DNA from: Hydractinia symbiolongicarpus
Lineage: Eukaryota; Cnidaria; Hydrozoa; Anthoathecata; Hydractiniidae
Reading direction: 5' to 3'
Length of the DNA: 64,000 nucleotides
Assembly (NCBI RefSeq): GCF_029227915.1
Contig: NC_079877.1
Location: 25,879,851 to 25,943,850, forward strand
Part shown: positions 29,647 through 39,745 of the stretch, piece by piece
How the letters are laid out: each line of letters starts with the position of its first letter
How positions within the stretch are numbered: the stretch's first letter is position 1
Notes under the pieces: generated by a model
Databases searched by the model: none
What the model saw: the letters and a program-made list of their open reading frames with translations, nothing else
Told to the model about the DNA's origin: nothing
Translations under genes and position numbers: made by a program

Positions 29647-30611
29647 CTGGGACAATATGGAATTTTATGCAATCATGCATTGTGCGGGCCAATATATGAT
29701 TTATTGTTTGCTAATCGGGCATAAACGATATTTGTAGGCCACTGAACAATGAATTAAGTTCTCCGATCGATTGGTAATTGTCTGAATTATTCAAGAGGCC
29801 AACACTGGTTCTGATTGGCTTAGCGCTCGACGGGGCGATAAAAAGTGGTATTTTCTGTTGTCAAAGAAAATGGTAGCTTATAATGTAAACAAGCACAATA
29901 AAGAAAGTTTCAAGAAACAATGGAAATGATTATAACTAACTCCTTCAATATATTATTGAGAAAAACATTTCATAGGGTAGAAGCAAGTTTTGCTGTTGAG
30001 TAACCAGAATTTTTCTGGAAGCCTCTTTAACATAACTAGTTACTTATCTAGTTACTGCATTGTTTATAAACATCCGGTTTTGCCAAATATAATAAATACA
30101 GAAGAAATACGTCCTCTCTTATTTTCAGACTCAGTTCCCTTTTTGTGTTGTTACTCAATCAACAGAGCAACCGTCAATGGCCATGACATTTTTGGCTTGT
30201 TATTTCAAATATTTACTTCAATATTCGCTGTAACTTAATTTGAATTGCATTGTGCACATTCTTCTGTTAGTGTCGAACATAACGTCAGCAAAATCCTAAA
30301 CAACCTATATTTTTTCATTTTTCTTTCTGCGTACTGGGCTTTACCGACTAGTTAGCGTAATAATATTCAATTTCTTTTGAATGCAGCGAACAATAATTGC
30401 AGAACGACGGATAAATAAACGAAAAAGAAATAAAAAGGCGAAAAAGATGGAGAAAGAAAACTTTGATATTAGATAACCCATGTCATTTGTGACACTGTCA
30501 AGAGGTAAATCAATATCCGCGGACCTGAAATGACAACAACGCCCTCCAAATGAATATTATTGTTATATTAACACCGTACAGTAAGAACGTACATAGTAAA
30601 AAATTATAAAT

Positions 30612-31001
30612 TCATTGTATTGGGTATGCACTTTTCATCTTAAAATCCGCATCAAATACCATTAAGATCCGACGAAGCTTTTTCCCGGATACTTTGTTTT
30701 TGCCAATCGGGGAGTTTAAAGTAGCTTTGACAACTTTTGTTTTGCCATATGAATCTTCTATGCTTTCATAATCTCTTGCAGCCAATCTAAAATATCTTCG
30801 TAGTTTCGACCTACTTGACGTCAAAAACTGGCCTTTTTTAGTGCTTTTACTGGAACGATGCTCTTCTTCGATATGATTCCAGTTGATTCCTTTTTGGAAA
30901 TCTCCCCTTTCTAAATATTTTTTAAAATACGCATCCTTGTCATATGGTTGTAAATGACGACTAGTATCCGAATCAAAATCAATAATCACGTGCTGTGTAA
31001 C
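30612..31001 (-). CDS. last exon (cytoplasmic tail) of membrane-protein paralog, copy 2
   Basis: The minus-strand exon starts after TTTATTTTACAG, in phase 0, and runs 129 codons to the stop. It reads VTQHVIIDFDSDTSRH, DAYFKKYLERGDFQKG, EEEHRSSKSTKKGQF, LRRYFRLAARDYESIED, VVKATLNSPIGKNKV, and ends RILMVFDADFKMKSAYPIQ. It is hydrophilic with many basic and tyrosine residues (DYESI, AYFKKYL), consistent with a cytoplasmic tail. The copy at 26207-26483 has the same start and end blocks with an internal frameshift and a shorter middle. With the 54-nt exons at 31391 and 32124 and the transmembrane exon at 32728 it forms a plausible minus-strand gene. Function unknown. Confidence 0.6.
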   Translation of the reverse strand, partial: VTQHVIIDFDSDTSRHLQPYDKDAYFKKYLERGDFQKGINWNHIEEEHRSSKSTKKGQFLTSSRSKLRRYFRLAARDYESIEDSYGKTKVVKATLNSPIGKNKVSGKKLRRILMVFDADFKMKSAYPIQ

Positions 31002-31390
31002 CTGTAAAATAAATGAATTAAGTCATGGTAATTTGTTTGAAATGCTGAATACTAAAGTAAATAAGTATAAGCATAATATTACAACGAATTGAAAGGCTTT
31101 TAAATATTTTAGGTACTTTATTCCAAAAAAGGTTCAGTCATTTATGTTTACTTTGTGTCACTGAATAATATAAATAAATATAAATAAATAATATAAATAT
31201 CACATTATATAAATTCGAGTGTCAATGTTCGAAATCATTGTTGGCTTATCATTTTTCATTTAAATCAGAAAGTTAAAAATTATCCAATTAGATCACACTA
31301 AATAAAGTATTTATCTTTCAGGACTTAATTGACTTTTCCTAATTGTATACACATGTAAATATAATAAGATAATTTAGTAACAAAAATTAC

Positions 31391-31444
31391 CTTTTGTGAC
31401 GAAGGATATATTGAAGTACTATGCTTTTCTTCATGTTGTGCATT
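31391..31444 (-). CDS. 54-nt tail exon, copy 2
   Basis: Acceptor AAATTTTAG and donor GTAATT flank 18 codons, NAQHEEKHSTSIYPSSQK. Phase 0 at both ends, so it splices in frame to the exon starting at 31001 and from the transmembrane exon at 32728. Confidence 0.6.
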
Positions 31445-32123
31445 CTAAAATTTAAACGCACTCATTTATAGTAAAAATATAGATCGAGTTAGTCTATAGT
31501 ATAAAGTTGCGGAAATAGTGCCTGTAGGTAGACGAGTTATCGCGTTTTTTTCTTAGAAATATGGAATGTGTAATAGAACGAAAGTGACAATGAGGCCTCG
31601 CAAGTTGCTTATATGCAAATATTTTAATACTTATCTAAAATTTAGGACGAAAATAATTTCGTGAGTAAAAATATGTCGTTGACAACTTGGGAAGCGGAGA
31701 TACCTAACCCGGAATGCCTGTAATGTTTTTGTTGTTGTCAGTTGATAATTACCGGACGCAAAAGGAGGCATAAAGGCGGGAAACTTCGATCATAATTCTT
31801 TAATGGAATTTCAGGAAATGTTCTTGCAGACTTTGATGTAAACAAGGGTGTTCGAATCGGGAAATTTTGATCCGTTTTGTGTTTTTCGATGGAATAGGCT
31901 TTGGGTTAAGTGAAATGCGCGATATATTTCTCGACCTATTTCTTGCAGCGTTGTAGGTCTTCATTGGTCTCGAGATGTTGAGTTTGGAGTAATACAATGT
32001 ATAACAATGTATACCATGGACTGGGGTGGTAAAATATTTTAGGGGTGTAGTCGTTTCACCAGGATAAAATAGGAATTGGTAAATATAATATTCTAATTGC
32101 TAAAAAATGGCGGAAGTTATTAC

Positions 32124-32177
32124 CTTTTGTGACGAAGAATATAATGGAGCACTTTGCTTTTCTTCATGTTGTGCATT
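32124..32177 (-). CDS. 54-nt tail exon, copy 3
   Basis: Acceptor AAATTTCAG and donor GTAATA flank NAQHEEKQSAPLYSSSQK. As no separate last exon follows before the next 54-nt exon at 31391, both may belong to one transcript, giving a duplicated 18-residue tail module. Confidence 0.55.
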
Positions 32178-32727
32178 CTGAAATTTGAACGCACTAATTT
32201 ATAGTAAATATATAGATCGAGTTTCTTATAGTCTATTATATTCCCCGGCATAGAGCTATGCAAAAATGTTTTTAGAAAAATTACATTTTTTAATTATAAT
32301 ACCATATTTTTCATCTTTTTCTTGTGTTGTATATTTATGGGTTTCATTTTATTGTGTCTTGCGTAGGCAAGCTTAAGTTTCAGGTCGGCAATTATATTTT
32401 GTTATCACACACTCCCATACACAAATAACAGTTAAATTACGAGAGAAAATAAGACCAAAATTTTTGTAAACTCAAGTCCAATCAATTTAAAAAACACGTA
32501 TTGCCGACGTGAATCAAGAATTTTTGTTAACACGTCAACATTCGTCTTGGTTGAGGAACAACGTGAATTAACGACGTGAAGTTTAAACTCTAAAATAGTT
32601 GAATTATGTTACATTCGGGGAAAAATTTTCAAGAATTCTTTATGTCAAGGGAGATTATGCCGGTAGAACATTATTCAAACCACAGATTTATTTTTCGCTG
32701 ACAGAAAAATATAGAATGCTAACATAC

Positions 32728-32825
32728 CTGGACCAATTTAAAACATGCCAGTACCACACAGAACACACCAAAAATACATACAACAAAAATGGGGTAAATA
32801 CTCATTTCGTCTTCTCCGCATAAAA
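32728..32825 (-). CDS. transmembrane exon of membrane-protein paralog, copy 2/3
   Basis: The minus strand reads GEDEMSIYPIFVVCIFGVF then CVVLACFKLVQ and a GTATGT donor in phase 0, the same position and phase as the exon at 27278-27374. One hydrophobic helix. The likely acceptor is the AG in TTGTAG at 32826-32827 or an inner AG. It leads in frame to the 54-nt exon at 32124-32177. Confidence 0.55.
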
Positions 32826-32957
32826 CTACAATTAACGTTAGAAATAAGGTAAGTAATGAGAATATGAAAGAAAAAAATTGTATGTTCTTCTTTTATAAAA
32901 GATCTGCTAACGCCATACATTATTGCGTCGTGAACGTACAATGAAAACGTTTTTTAC

Positions 32958-33007
32958 ATCCTGACTGCACTCAAAATATCCTTCGTCTTTTGTGACGTCT
33001 TCGAAAG
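32958..33007 (-). CDS. candidate short extracellular exon ending in DEGYFEC
   Basis: Just upstream of the transmembrane exon, after an ATTTTAAG acceptor, the minus strand reads FEDVTKDEGYFECSQD and then a possible GTAAAA donor. The DxGYFxC pattern is what the F strand of an immunoglobulin-like domain looks like, but 16 residues are not enough to prove it and the phase does not clearly fit the next exon. Confidence 0.25.
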
Positions 33008-33563
33008 CTTAAAATTTGTCCAAAATACCATTATCTGCTTAAAATTCAATTACTTCAGCAGTCCTAGACCGAGTTAAAACATTCTGTTAACAGTTTCTTA
33101 GAGCCAAAAAATGTTATTTAACCTATTTTCCGAGTTTTACATAGTTCGCATGAGAAAACACCAAAAGTTGTCCGAAAATCAGTTTTTTTCCAATTGTCGG
33201 TAAATCCGAAATAATCGGGAAATCATAATTAATCATGTGGTCCATAATTTAAAGAATGGTTGCTCTGAAATAAAATAAATTGGTGTTGTAAGTTTTAAGA
33301 TCTAAGGATAATCCTAACGAGTATTCTTATGTTGCCCAATTATCTGAAATTCAAAGAGCTTTTAGGGGTAGTTTCGAGTAATAGACAATATATAAGGCTG
33401 TTACAGGTATAAGACCTAAATATTTGGTTTGCAGGGTCCGATTGTTTTTAGTTCCATGCAGTTCTTATCCCACAATCTACTCTGTAATTATGTGCACAGT
33501 ATTTATATGCTACCATATGCGTGTATTGTAACCATTTATGTTTTAGCTTGTAGTGGTAAACAA

Positions 33564-33622
33564 TCTATATTATAATGCCCGTATACGTCTGTCTGTCTGT
33601 CGGTCTGTCTGTCTGTCTGTTG

Positions 33623-33657
<35 letters not shown>

Positions 33658-33719
33658 ACGCAATGGTAGTTTAGCTGCGACGGGCGAACCCGTGGATTTT
33701 TCCACGGGCTAACGACTAG
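33564..33719 (+). mobile_element. complete 156-bp mini-Helitron
   Basis: Starts TCTATATTATAATGCCCGTA, has about 80 bases of imperfect GTCT repeats, and ends with the hairpin CCCGTGGATTTTTCCACGGG, a spacer ACGA and CTAG. The base before is A (33563) and the base after is T (33720), the expected A|T Helitron target with no duplication. Confidence 0.75.
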
Positions 33720-33729
33720 TAATAATAGT

Positions 33730-34930
33730 ATACACATCTTTTCGGTATGATACACACTGAATATTTTGTTGTCTTTTTGTGACCACATTAATGTCGTTGG
33801 TAACAAAAATTCTCTAAAATCCATATACACGCTCTTTTTTTTAGGAACTTCAGACCGCAAAACCAAGATGAAATTATTATAGCTATATAATTGGTTTTTT
33901 TCTTCTTATTGACAAACAACATAATGCACCTTTCAGAACAATCATATCTTATTTTGTTGACATTGTTTTCAAACTTTGTTTAACGGCTGTAATTTAGACT
34001 GTGTATTTAACTACATATTATGAACATAACTCTATTACGTGTTCCAACAAGAAGAAACAAAATATAGCCAGATTTATTGATTTACAAGATTATTTCACCT
34101 TTTGTTTTAATAACTTTTTATTTGACGTACTACCTAAAAAAAGTTGTGCTCACCCTTAATTTCTCGATCGAAAATTTAAACTTGTTTAATCAGATCAAGT
34201 ATGTTTTGTTCGATAAGCTGGAATTCGATCGCTGGAAATTCAGCTTACCAAAGGTTAAAAAACAGCAAGCAATCTTGCTTCCAAGACTTTCACATAATAT
34301 CCTTATAGTTATGAAATAGCAAGAAATAATTTAGCTTGATAAATTATATTTTATTTTAAAAGAAAAGCAACAGATACACATTTAGTTCAGTGCTTATTAC
34401 TTACCAGGAGATATGGATATCGTTAGCAGTAAAACAAATAGAAGTATCCTGGCAGCCATATATGCGTCTTGCTTTAGTAGAAATAATTTTAACTGTGTAA
34501 CTTTAATAACAACGAACACGAAAGTCGTTTTGAAACTTGAATTTGCACTTGGGTATTTCCCTGTGTATCATGTTGGCAAAAAAAATTGTTTATGAGGTAA
34601 TCCCCGAATGCAACATAAATACAGGAAGCCCTGCCGCTTAAAGATTTCCACCATTAGCAATAATCTGAAAAAGTACTGAACTTTGAAGAGGACTGAGTAA
34701 ATATGGGGGAACAAAATCATTGAATGTTCTAAAATTTTAGAATTCAATTTTTGATTATTATTGTAATTGTAAATCATAGCTAACTTAACTTACGTAAACT
34801 TTATTTCTCTATAGGAACAATTTTAAAAGAAAAATAATAAACCTGAAAATTGACAAATAATAAAAACAAAATGAAAACAAAGGTTGAAAAGTTATCTATT
34901 TTTTCTTTTTCTCTGAAAGATAACTTGTAA
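33730..34930. other. intergenic sequence, no supported gene
   Basis: Only unconvincing short ORFs, plus one copy of the ~60-base shared motif at 34400-34462. Confidence 0.3.
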
Positions 34931-34937
34931 AAAATCT

Positions 34938-35110
34938 TTAAAGGTGGCAGCAAATTTTTTTTACATAGTCAGTTACGAAAGGTTATTTTCAGACTATATA
35001 TGGATATTTTTTCTGTAATAACATTTGTCACGATTTTATAGCTATAAAACATTATCTTTCACCAAAAATATTCAGCCTCAACAATTCCTCTTTAAACTAA
35101 AATTCGTGAG
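34938..35110 (+). repeat. truncated copy of the GGTGGCA..TGCCACC MITE
   Basis: From TTTAAAGGTGGCAGC through ACTATATATGGATATTTTTTC to CAATTCCTCTTTAAACTAAA it is ~90% the same as the left third of the element at 43627-44203. The right end is absent. Confidence 0.65.
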
Positions 35111-35493
35111 TAAGATGTGTTTAGAGAAAAACAACAATAATTTCCGAAATAATTTTTTTCCATTTTATTTTCAATATATTTTTACTTGCCTATTACACAA
35201 TAATTATAGCAAAGAATTTTTAAGTATTTTAAAATAAAGTAAAAACCTTGGAGATATTATTTCGGTTTGTCTGTTCAGTATTCATATTACTGTGGAAAGT
35301 TTATTATTTCTTAAAAACCTTGGCTTTCCTGTTTTGTTTGTTTCTTTGGCAATTTGGTTCATAAAGCATAACTTCAGTCAACAAAAAGAAAAATAGAGAG
35401 AGACATGAATTTGTGTACAATCTTTTTTACAAGACAACAACCTTATTTATCAAACGCATATGTCTGCTACATGTTTTTTCTTTATAAAGTGGA

Positions 35494-35680
35494 CTCTCTA
35501 TAGCTCAAACCCCGATAATTCGAACGATTTCGCTGGTAGCTACGGTGGGTATTTCCTAATAAACTCTCATAAAAAACTCTCTATTACTAGAACCCCTATA
35601 ACTCAAATCTCTCCTTAACTCGAACGTTTTTTAGTCTCTTTGGGTATTTCCTCTCTATAACTCGAACGTCGCAACATGTA
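35494..35680 (+). repeat. pogo/Tigger-like terminal sequence
   Basis: Repeated phrases such as TCTCTATAGCTCAAACCCCG, ATAATTCGAACGATTTCGC and TAACTCGAACG are typical of one end of pogo-like elements. The opposite end is not seen. Confidence 0.4.
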
Positions 35681-36339
35681 TCTAAAACTTTATATGACAC
35701 AAGCAGTTTTTTTGCGTTGTTTTGGCTCTGTAAATGTAAATAGAGTCTTAACTGATTTGAACCATCACGTTCTTACTTAAGCTGGATTTACACTCAAGTA
35801 CAAAACAGATAGAAAAAAAATACGAATAAGACTTAATTTAATTGGCTCTTTTGCTAAATATTCAATTTTGTTATAAACACATTCAATTTCTGTCCGCAAG
35901 AAAAGTTAAAATGATTTCAACTTTAAGTTCGGGTCAGAAACGGAAAATTTTATTAACCAATCAGGTAGATTCCAGATATCACAACATTCCGATTCGATCT
36001 ATTCTTGAGTGTAAGTCCAGCTTTATACATACTTGCGTATTTCTTTTTCTTACGTGATATTTATTTGTCTGTTCAACCATATCCAAAAATGTTGTTTATA
36101 AGTTGCCAATAATTCATTCACACAAATATAAATTCACAAACCATGCAACAAGGAATAAAATAGGTGCAAAGCGGCTGCATTTTTCCTTTTCTGTTTTTCT
36201 GGACAATTTTTTCCTTCGAACCTTTTACCCAAACGAGTTCAGTTTTTTTCATTTTTTTCCTAATTTCATACATCTCTAGGACTACATGTTTCCTCTGTTT
36301 CGAACAAATTTTTCGTAGGTCGTACATTTTTTATATCAC

Positions 36340-36363
36340 CCCCCCCCCCACCCCCCCCCCCCC
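36340..36363. repeat. poly-C tract
   Basis: A run of C broken by a single A. Overlapping ORFs with polyglycine or polyproline are artefacts of it. Confidence 0.9.
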
Positions 36364-36439
36364 TTCCCTTGGTAATTTTAGATTTTTTTTGTTGGGCCTC
36401 AGCCTTATTAAGACCACCCCTTCCTCCGTTTATTAGAAT

Positions 36440-37050
36440 TTTAGATTTAATTGCATTCATGTGGACATGTTAATTGACATAGAAGAGTACACGACCAATA
36501 AGATGCATATTTATATTGAAATCATGGAAAAATTGAACCTTGTAAAAGAATTTGGACAAACAGTTTCTATTGTGCATTTCCACCAATTTCTTCCCTACGT
36601 CGTCTTTCTCTTTATGATAAAGCCCTGGGAGCAAGGTTGAATCACTCGGTAATATATATTTTTTTCAACGTTCACAGATACTTAGCAACAATTTTCGACA
36701 CGAGCAACGCCAGTCATGCGCAGTGAGTGTTGGACTTAGGAAGATAACAAGTTTGAAATGATTTACTCAAGTTACAACACAGGCTAGAGACTTTATACCG
36801 TCATATAAGGTCTTGTCATTGTGTCAATCATGTTTTCGGATAATTTTCCACTGCAACAAAGTTTCCGCGGAAAGATTGCAGTTTAGAAAGATTTCTGTGG
36901 AAAAATCTCTTTACAGAAGAAGAAAAAGCTTTACAATACTCTCTGCGACCTCTGGCAAATTCACTATCTTTAAATTATACGCAAATGTAAAATTTAATGA
37001 CGTCAAATGTAGCATAGATATGCTTTTGTCGTACGAAACTTAATCTAAGC
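36440..37050. other. non-coding upstream region of the coiled-coil ORF
   Basis: No repeat or exon identified; it may contain the promoter and 5' untranslated part of the gene at 37055. Confidence 0.3.
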
Positions 37051-37054
37051 AATA

Positions 37055-37762
37055 ATGTTTCCGCTAAGCGATCCAGCCAAAATACAGGAAGGAGAGAATG
37101 AAGCGTTAGCAGAAAGGTTAGAGCTACTCGAAGAAAAATATAACGTATGCTACAACAATTTACGCAACATGACTCTAAACGTAAAAAGCCTTCAAAATTC
37201 CAAGATTACGCTAACGAAACAATGTAAGGAGCTGTATAAAATCGCAAGTGAGGCTACAGCTGAGAACGAAAGCCTGACGGGAAAACTAAATGTCTGTGTA
37301 AAATCAATAGAGCGTCTGCAGTTAGGTAATAGGAAAAAAAGCGAGACAATGGAACATCAAGCAAGACAAATTTCAAAGTTGAAAAAAGAAAGAGAAAAAT
37401 TAGTAAAAGGTCTTGAAGAAATAAAGACAGCGATATTTGTAAAGACACGCACTGAAAAAGGAAAAAAAAGCCGGGCACAAACATCTTCTGAAGGAGTGAC
37501 GAAAGAAATGTTAAAAAAAGAGTCGAAAAAAGAAGTTGTTGAAAAAAACGCAGGCGTGTCGTTAGCACCAAGTCTTAACCTAAACGAGGCGGAAACGCGA
37601 TATAAGATCGCATACCTTCAATCTGAAAATAAGAAACACTGCTTGAACAAAGCAGTAATGGAAACGGAAATAGATAAGCTACGAGCTATGCTGAAAGAGG
37701 AGAGGAAGAGAAATGAAGGAAGGAGAAGTGGAATTAGAAAAATATTGTGTTTTCGAAAATAA
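37055..37762 (+). CDS. 235-residue coiled-coil protein, single exon, unknown
   Basis: From ATG 37055 one uninterrupted frame of 235 codons. Residues ~12-130 are almost continuous heptad-like helix (AERLELLEEKYNVCYNNL, KSLQNSKITLTKQCKELY, QISKLKKEREKLVKGLEEI). Then comes a basic, serine-rich linker (KGKKSRAQTSSEG) and a second helix (MLKKESKKEVVEKNA, YKIAYLQSENKKH, IDKLRAMLKEERKRNEG), ending RKILCFRK. No signal peptide or membrane segment. An AATAAA overlaps the stop region (37757-37764), so transcription could end close by. The family cannot be named because coiled coils are poorly diagnostic. The single exon differs from neighbouring host genes, so it may be a retrocopy or an intronless gene. 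Confidence 0.6.
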   Translation: MFPLSDPAKIQEGENEALAERLELLEEKYNVCYNNLRNMTLNVKSLQNSKITLTKQCKELYKIASEATAENESLTGKLNVCVKSIERLQLGNRKKSETMEHQARQISKLKKEREKLVKGLEEIKTAIFVKTRTEKGKKSRAQTSSEGVTKEMLKKESKKEVVEKNAGVSLAPSLNLNEAETRYKIAYLQSENKKHCLNKAVMETEIDKLRAMLKEERKRNEGRRSGIRKILCFRK

Positions 37763-37769
37763 ATATTTC

Positions 37770-38180
37770 CCTCTTATCAATTCGTTCCATGGCTGTTTTG
37801 TGCCTCTGACGCAAAGTCACGTTAACTCTGTGAAATTTTCGGAGATTGTTTAAAATTTTTGTTTTCAGTACATTTGCTGAAGGGAAATCTTTTAAGCTGA
37901 ATTTCCCGATTTTCCGAAATCAGTTCAATTAATTGCCAATGTTGATCTTATGTGTCTTAATTTTTTATTATGTCTTTGGATTTAGTAGGTATCTTGCAAT
38001 ATCTTTTGAAAAACAGGAAATTAATGAAGCTTTATAACCAGTTCTCTGAAACTCCTTTCCGAAAATCCAGAACGTGGATGTTGTTAATACTGAAGGTCCA
38101 GCGAATCCAATATTTGAAATAAAAAAGCCGTTGTTGTTGTTTACAAATGACGTTTCTAAAGAAAAGTGGAAGAAAAGCAT
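37770..38180. other. intergenic sequence
   Basis: Nothing recognised in about 400 bases. Confidence 0.3.
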
Positions 38181-38244
38181 TCTTGACCCCAGAGCTCTTT
38201 GAGATAAACTCGAAAGTTTATATCAAAGAGCTCTGGGGTCGAGA
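38181..38244. repeat. near-perfect fold-back, 22-base arms
   Basis: TCTTGACCCCAGAGCTCTTT (38181 on) pairs with AAAGAGCTCTGGGGTCGAGA (to 38244) with an additional inner pairing of GATAAACT and AGTTTATA. It looks like a terminal pair of the CCTCG/CCCAGG MITE family or a recent foldback insertion. Confidence 0.7.
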
Positions 38245-38773
38245 ATAAGAGAAAAAGGCCTGTTTTGCTGCTCTTACGGTGGTTAACACGGATTATCAAA
38301 CAAGTAAAAGTTTGCTTGAATAGATTTTCCACAAAACGCACGCCTTATATTTGCAAAACAAATAAAACAGTTGAATTGACATGAAAAAGACCTGTTCGAA
38401 AGTAGGGGCTTGATTTTAAGGGTGTGTGAGTGGTGATTATTGGAAGGAGGGGCGCAATCAAGTATTTACAGTAAAAGTTGGCTAGAACTTTAAGTCTCAG
38501 AAAAAAATTTAAGAAAAAAAGACAAGCAAAGCAAATTTTGAACGTTCTTGTCGGCTTTATTGACAAATGGTTTAGGGAAAAAGACCAAACTTAGTTCTTA
38601 AGGCTTGAAATTCACTTCTAGTGTGAAATCCTTGGATCACGGGTAATAAAGAAACAACTATGCATGCCTGAGAAGCCTCTATTTAGCTTCTTGGGCTCTT
38701 GATAGTTGGATGAGATAAGTAACATGTAAATTTTTAACGTCGTCGAAATCTACGAGCAGTGAAGCTGATGTGC

Positions 38774-39381
38774 AGTAGATTCCCGTTAACTTGAACTTTT
38801 ATTAGCTCGAATTCCTTTCTACAGTCCCTTGGACATTTCTTAATACTTCCTTATAAAAACTACTTGTTAACTCGAACCGTGGATAACTCAAACATTCCTT
38901 TTCTCGAACCACTTTTTGGACGGGCGAACCCGTGGATTTTTTCACGGGCAACGACTAGTATGATAAAAAAGAAGGCTCTTTAATTTGCTGAAAGTTTTGA
39001 TCTTACAAATTTTAAAGCGTCAGATGGATTTCTAGAAAATAAATACATTCTTGCACGTAACAAAAGTTAATTCTGGAATTACTCCGGGGGTATATGTTGT
39101 TTAGTGAAAACGTAGCTTGTCTTAATAAATACATCAACCTAATAAGTCGAGTTGTTGAACAAGTACAAGGTTAAGTCAAACCGACATACTAAATTTCTTT
39201 CAGTGAAAACTTACTAGATGTAACATTTGTAAATTTTATAGAGTCTGAAGAAAAAATAACCTAAACTCGAACTAATATCTCATTTTTGTCTAAGTTTGAA
39301 TCAACGGCAGCTTCGCATAAATCAAACATTCGTTAAATCGAACTGCCTTGGAGGTTCGAGTCACAGGGAGTTAACTGTAGT
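38774..39381 (+). mobile_element. non-autonomous pogo/Tigger-like element, ~608 bp
   Basis: Left end CAGTAGATTCCCGTTAACTT with GAACTTTTATTAGCTCGAA, and right end GGTTCGAGTCACAGGGAGTT followed by AACTGTAG, are imperfect inverted repeats. Internal phrases (TAACTCGAACC, CTCGAACCAC) repeat the theme. No transposase frame. The piece 38919-38958 inside it is a Helitron-like 3' end, so one element is nested in the other. Confidence 0.5.
38919..38958 (+). repeat. solo Helitron-like 3' end
   Basis: GACGGGCGAACCCGTGGATT, then the hairpin partner TCACGGG, spacer and CTAG at 38955-38958 followed by T. The 5' part is absent or replaced. Confidence 0.55.
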
Positions 39382-39745
39382 TTGTTTACATTTTTTAGCG
39401 TTTAACTTTATTTATTGTTTGATTTACCTTTAATATATCGAGGACAACTATAATAAATATATAAAAGTATATAAAGACCAACCTTCTGAAGTGCTACCCC
39501 TGTTAGTTCAAATCACGAGCTTGTCCGGCATTTCTAGTTATATCAATTTTGTAACTGTATTTTTTTTGTATACTGAACTATTTAATATTAGCTGTATATA
39601 TTTACTTATTTTATCCTCACTATATTCTAAGGGATAGTAATTTCTCTGCTAAATATCGCAAACTAACAAAAGTTTTTGCGCGAATGCTCGTATATTAGTA
39701 CGAATAAATTAAAATAGAAACTCCACTAAAAATGGTTTTGTGTTG

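Noticed and set aside
26207-33007. Named invertebrate allorecognition (Alr-type) locus
   Set aside because: Tandem membrane paralogs near a possible Ig-like strand are suggestive, but no complete Ig domain or diagnostic Alr sequence was found, so the name is not justified.
33570-33866. ORF ending in TDRQTDRQ repeats
   Set aside because: The repeat is the GTCT microsatellite of the mini-Helitron read on the opposite strand.
36164-36460. Polyproline and polyglycine ORFs
   Set aside because: They are translations of the poly-C tract at 36340-36363 and neighbouring low-complexity sequence.
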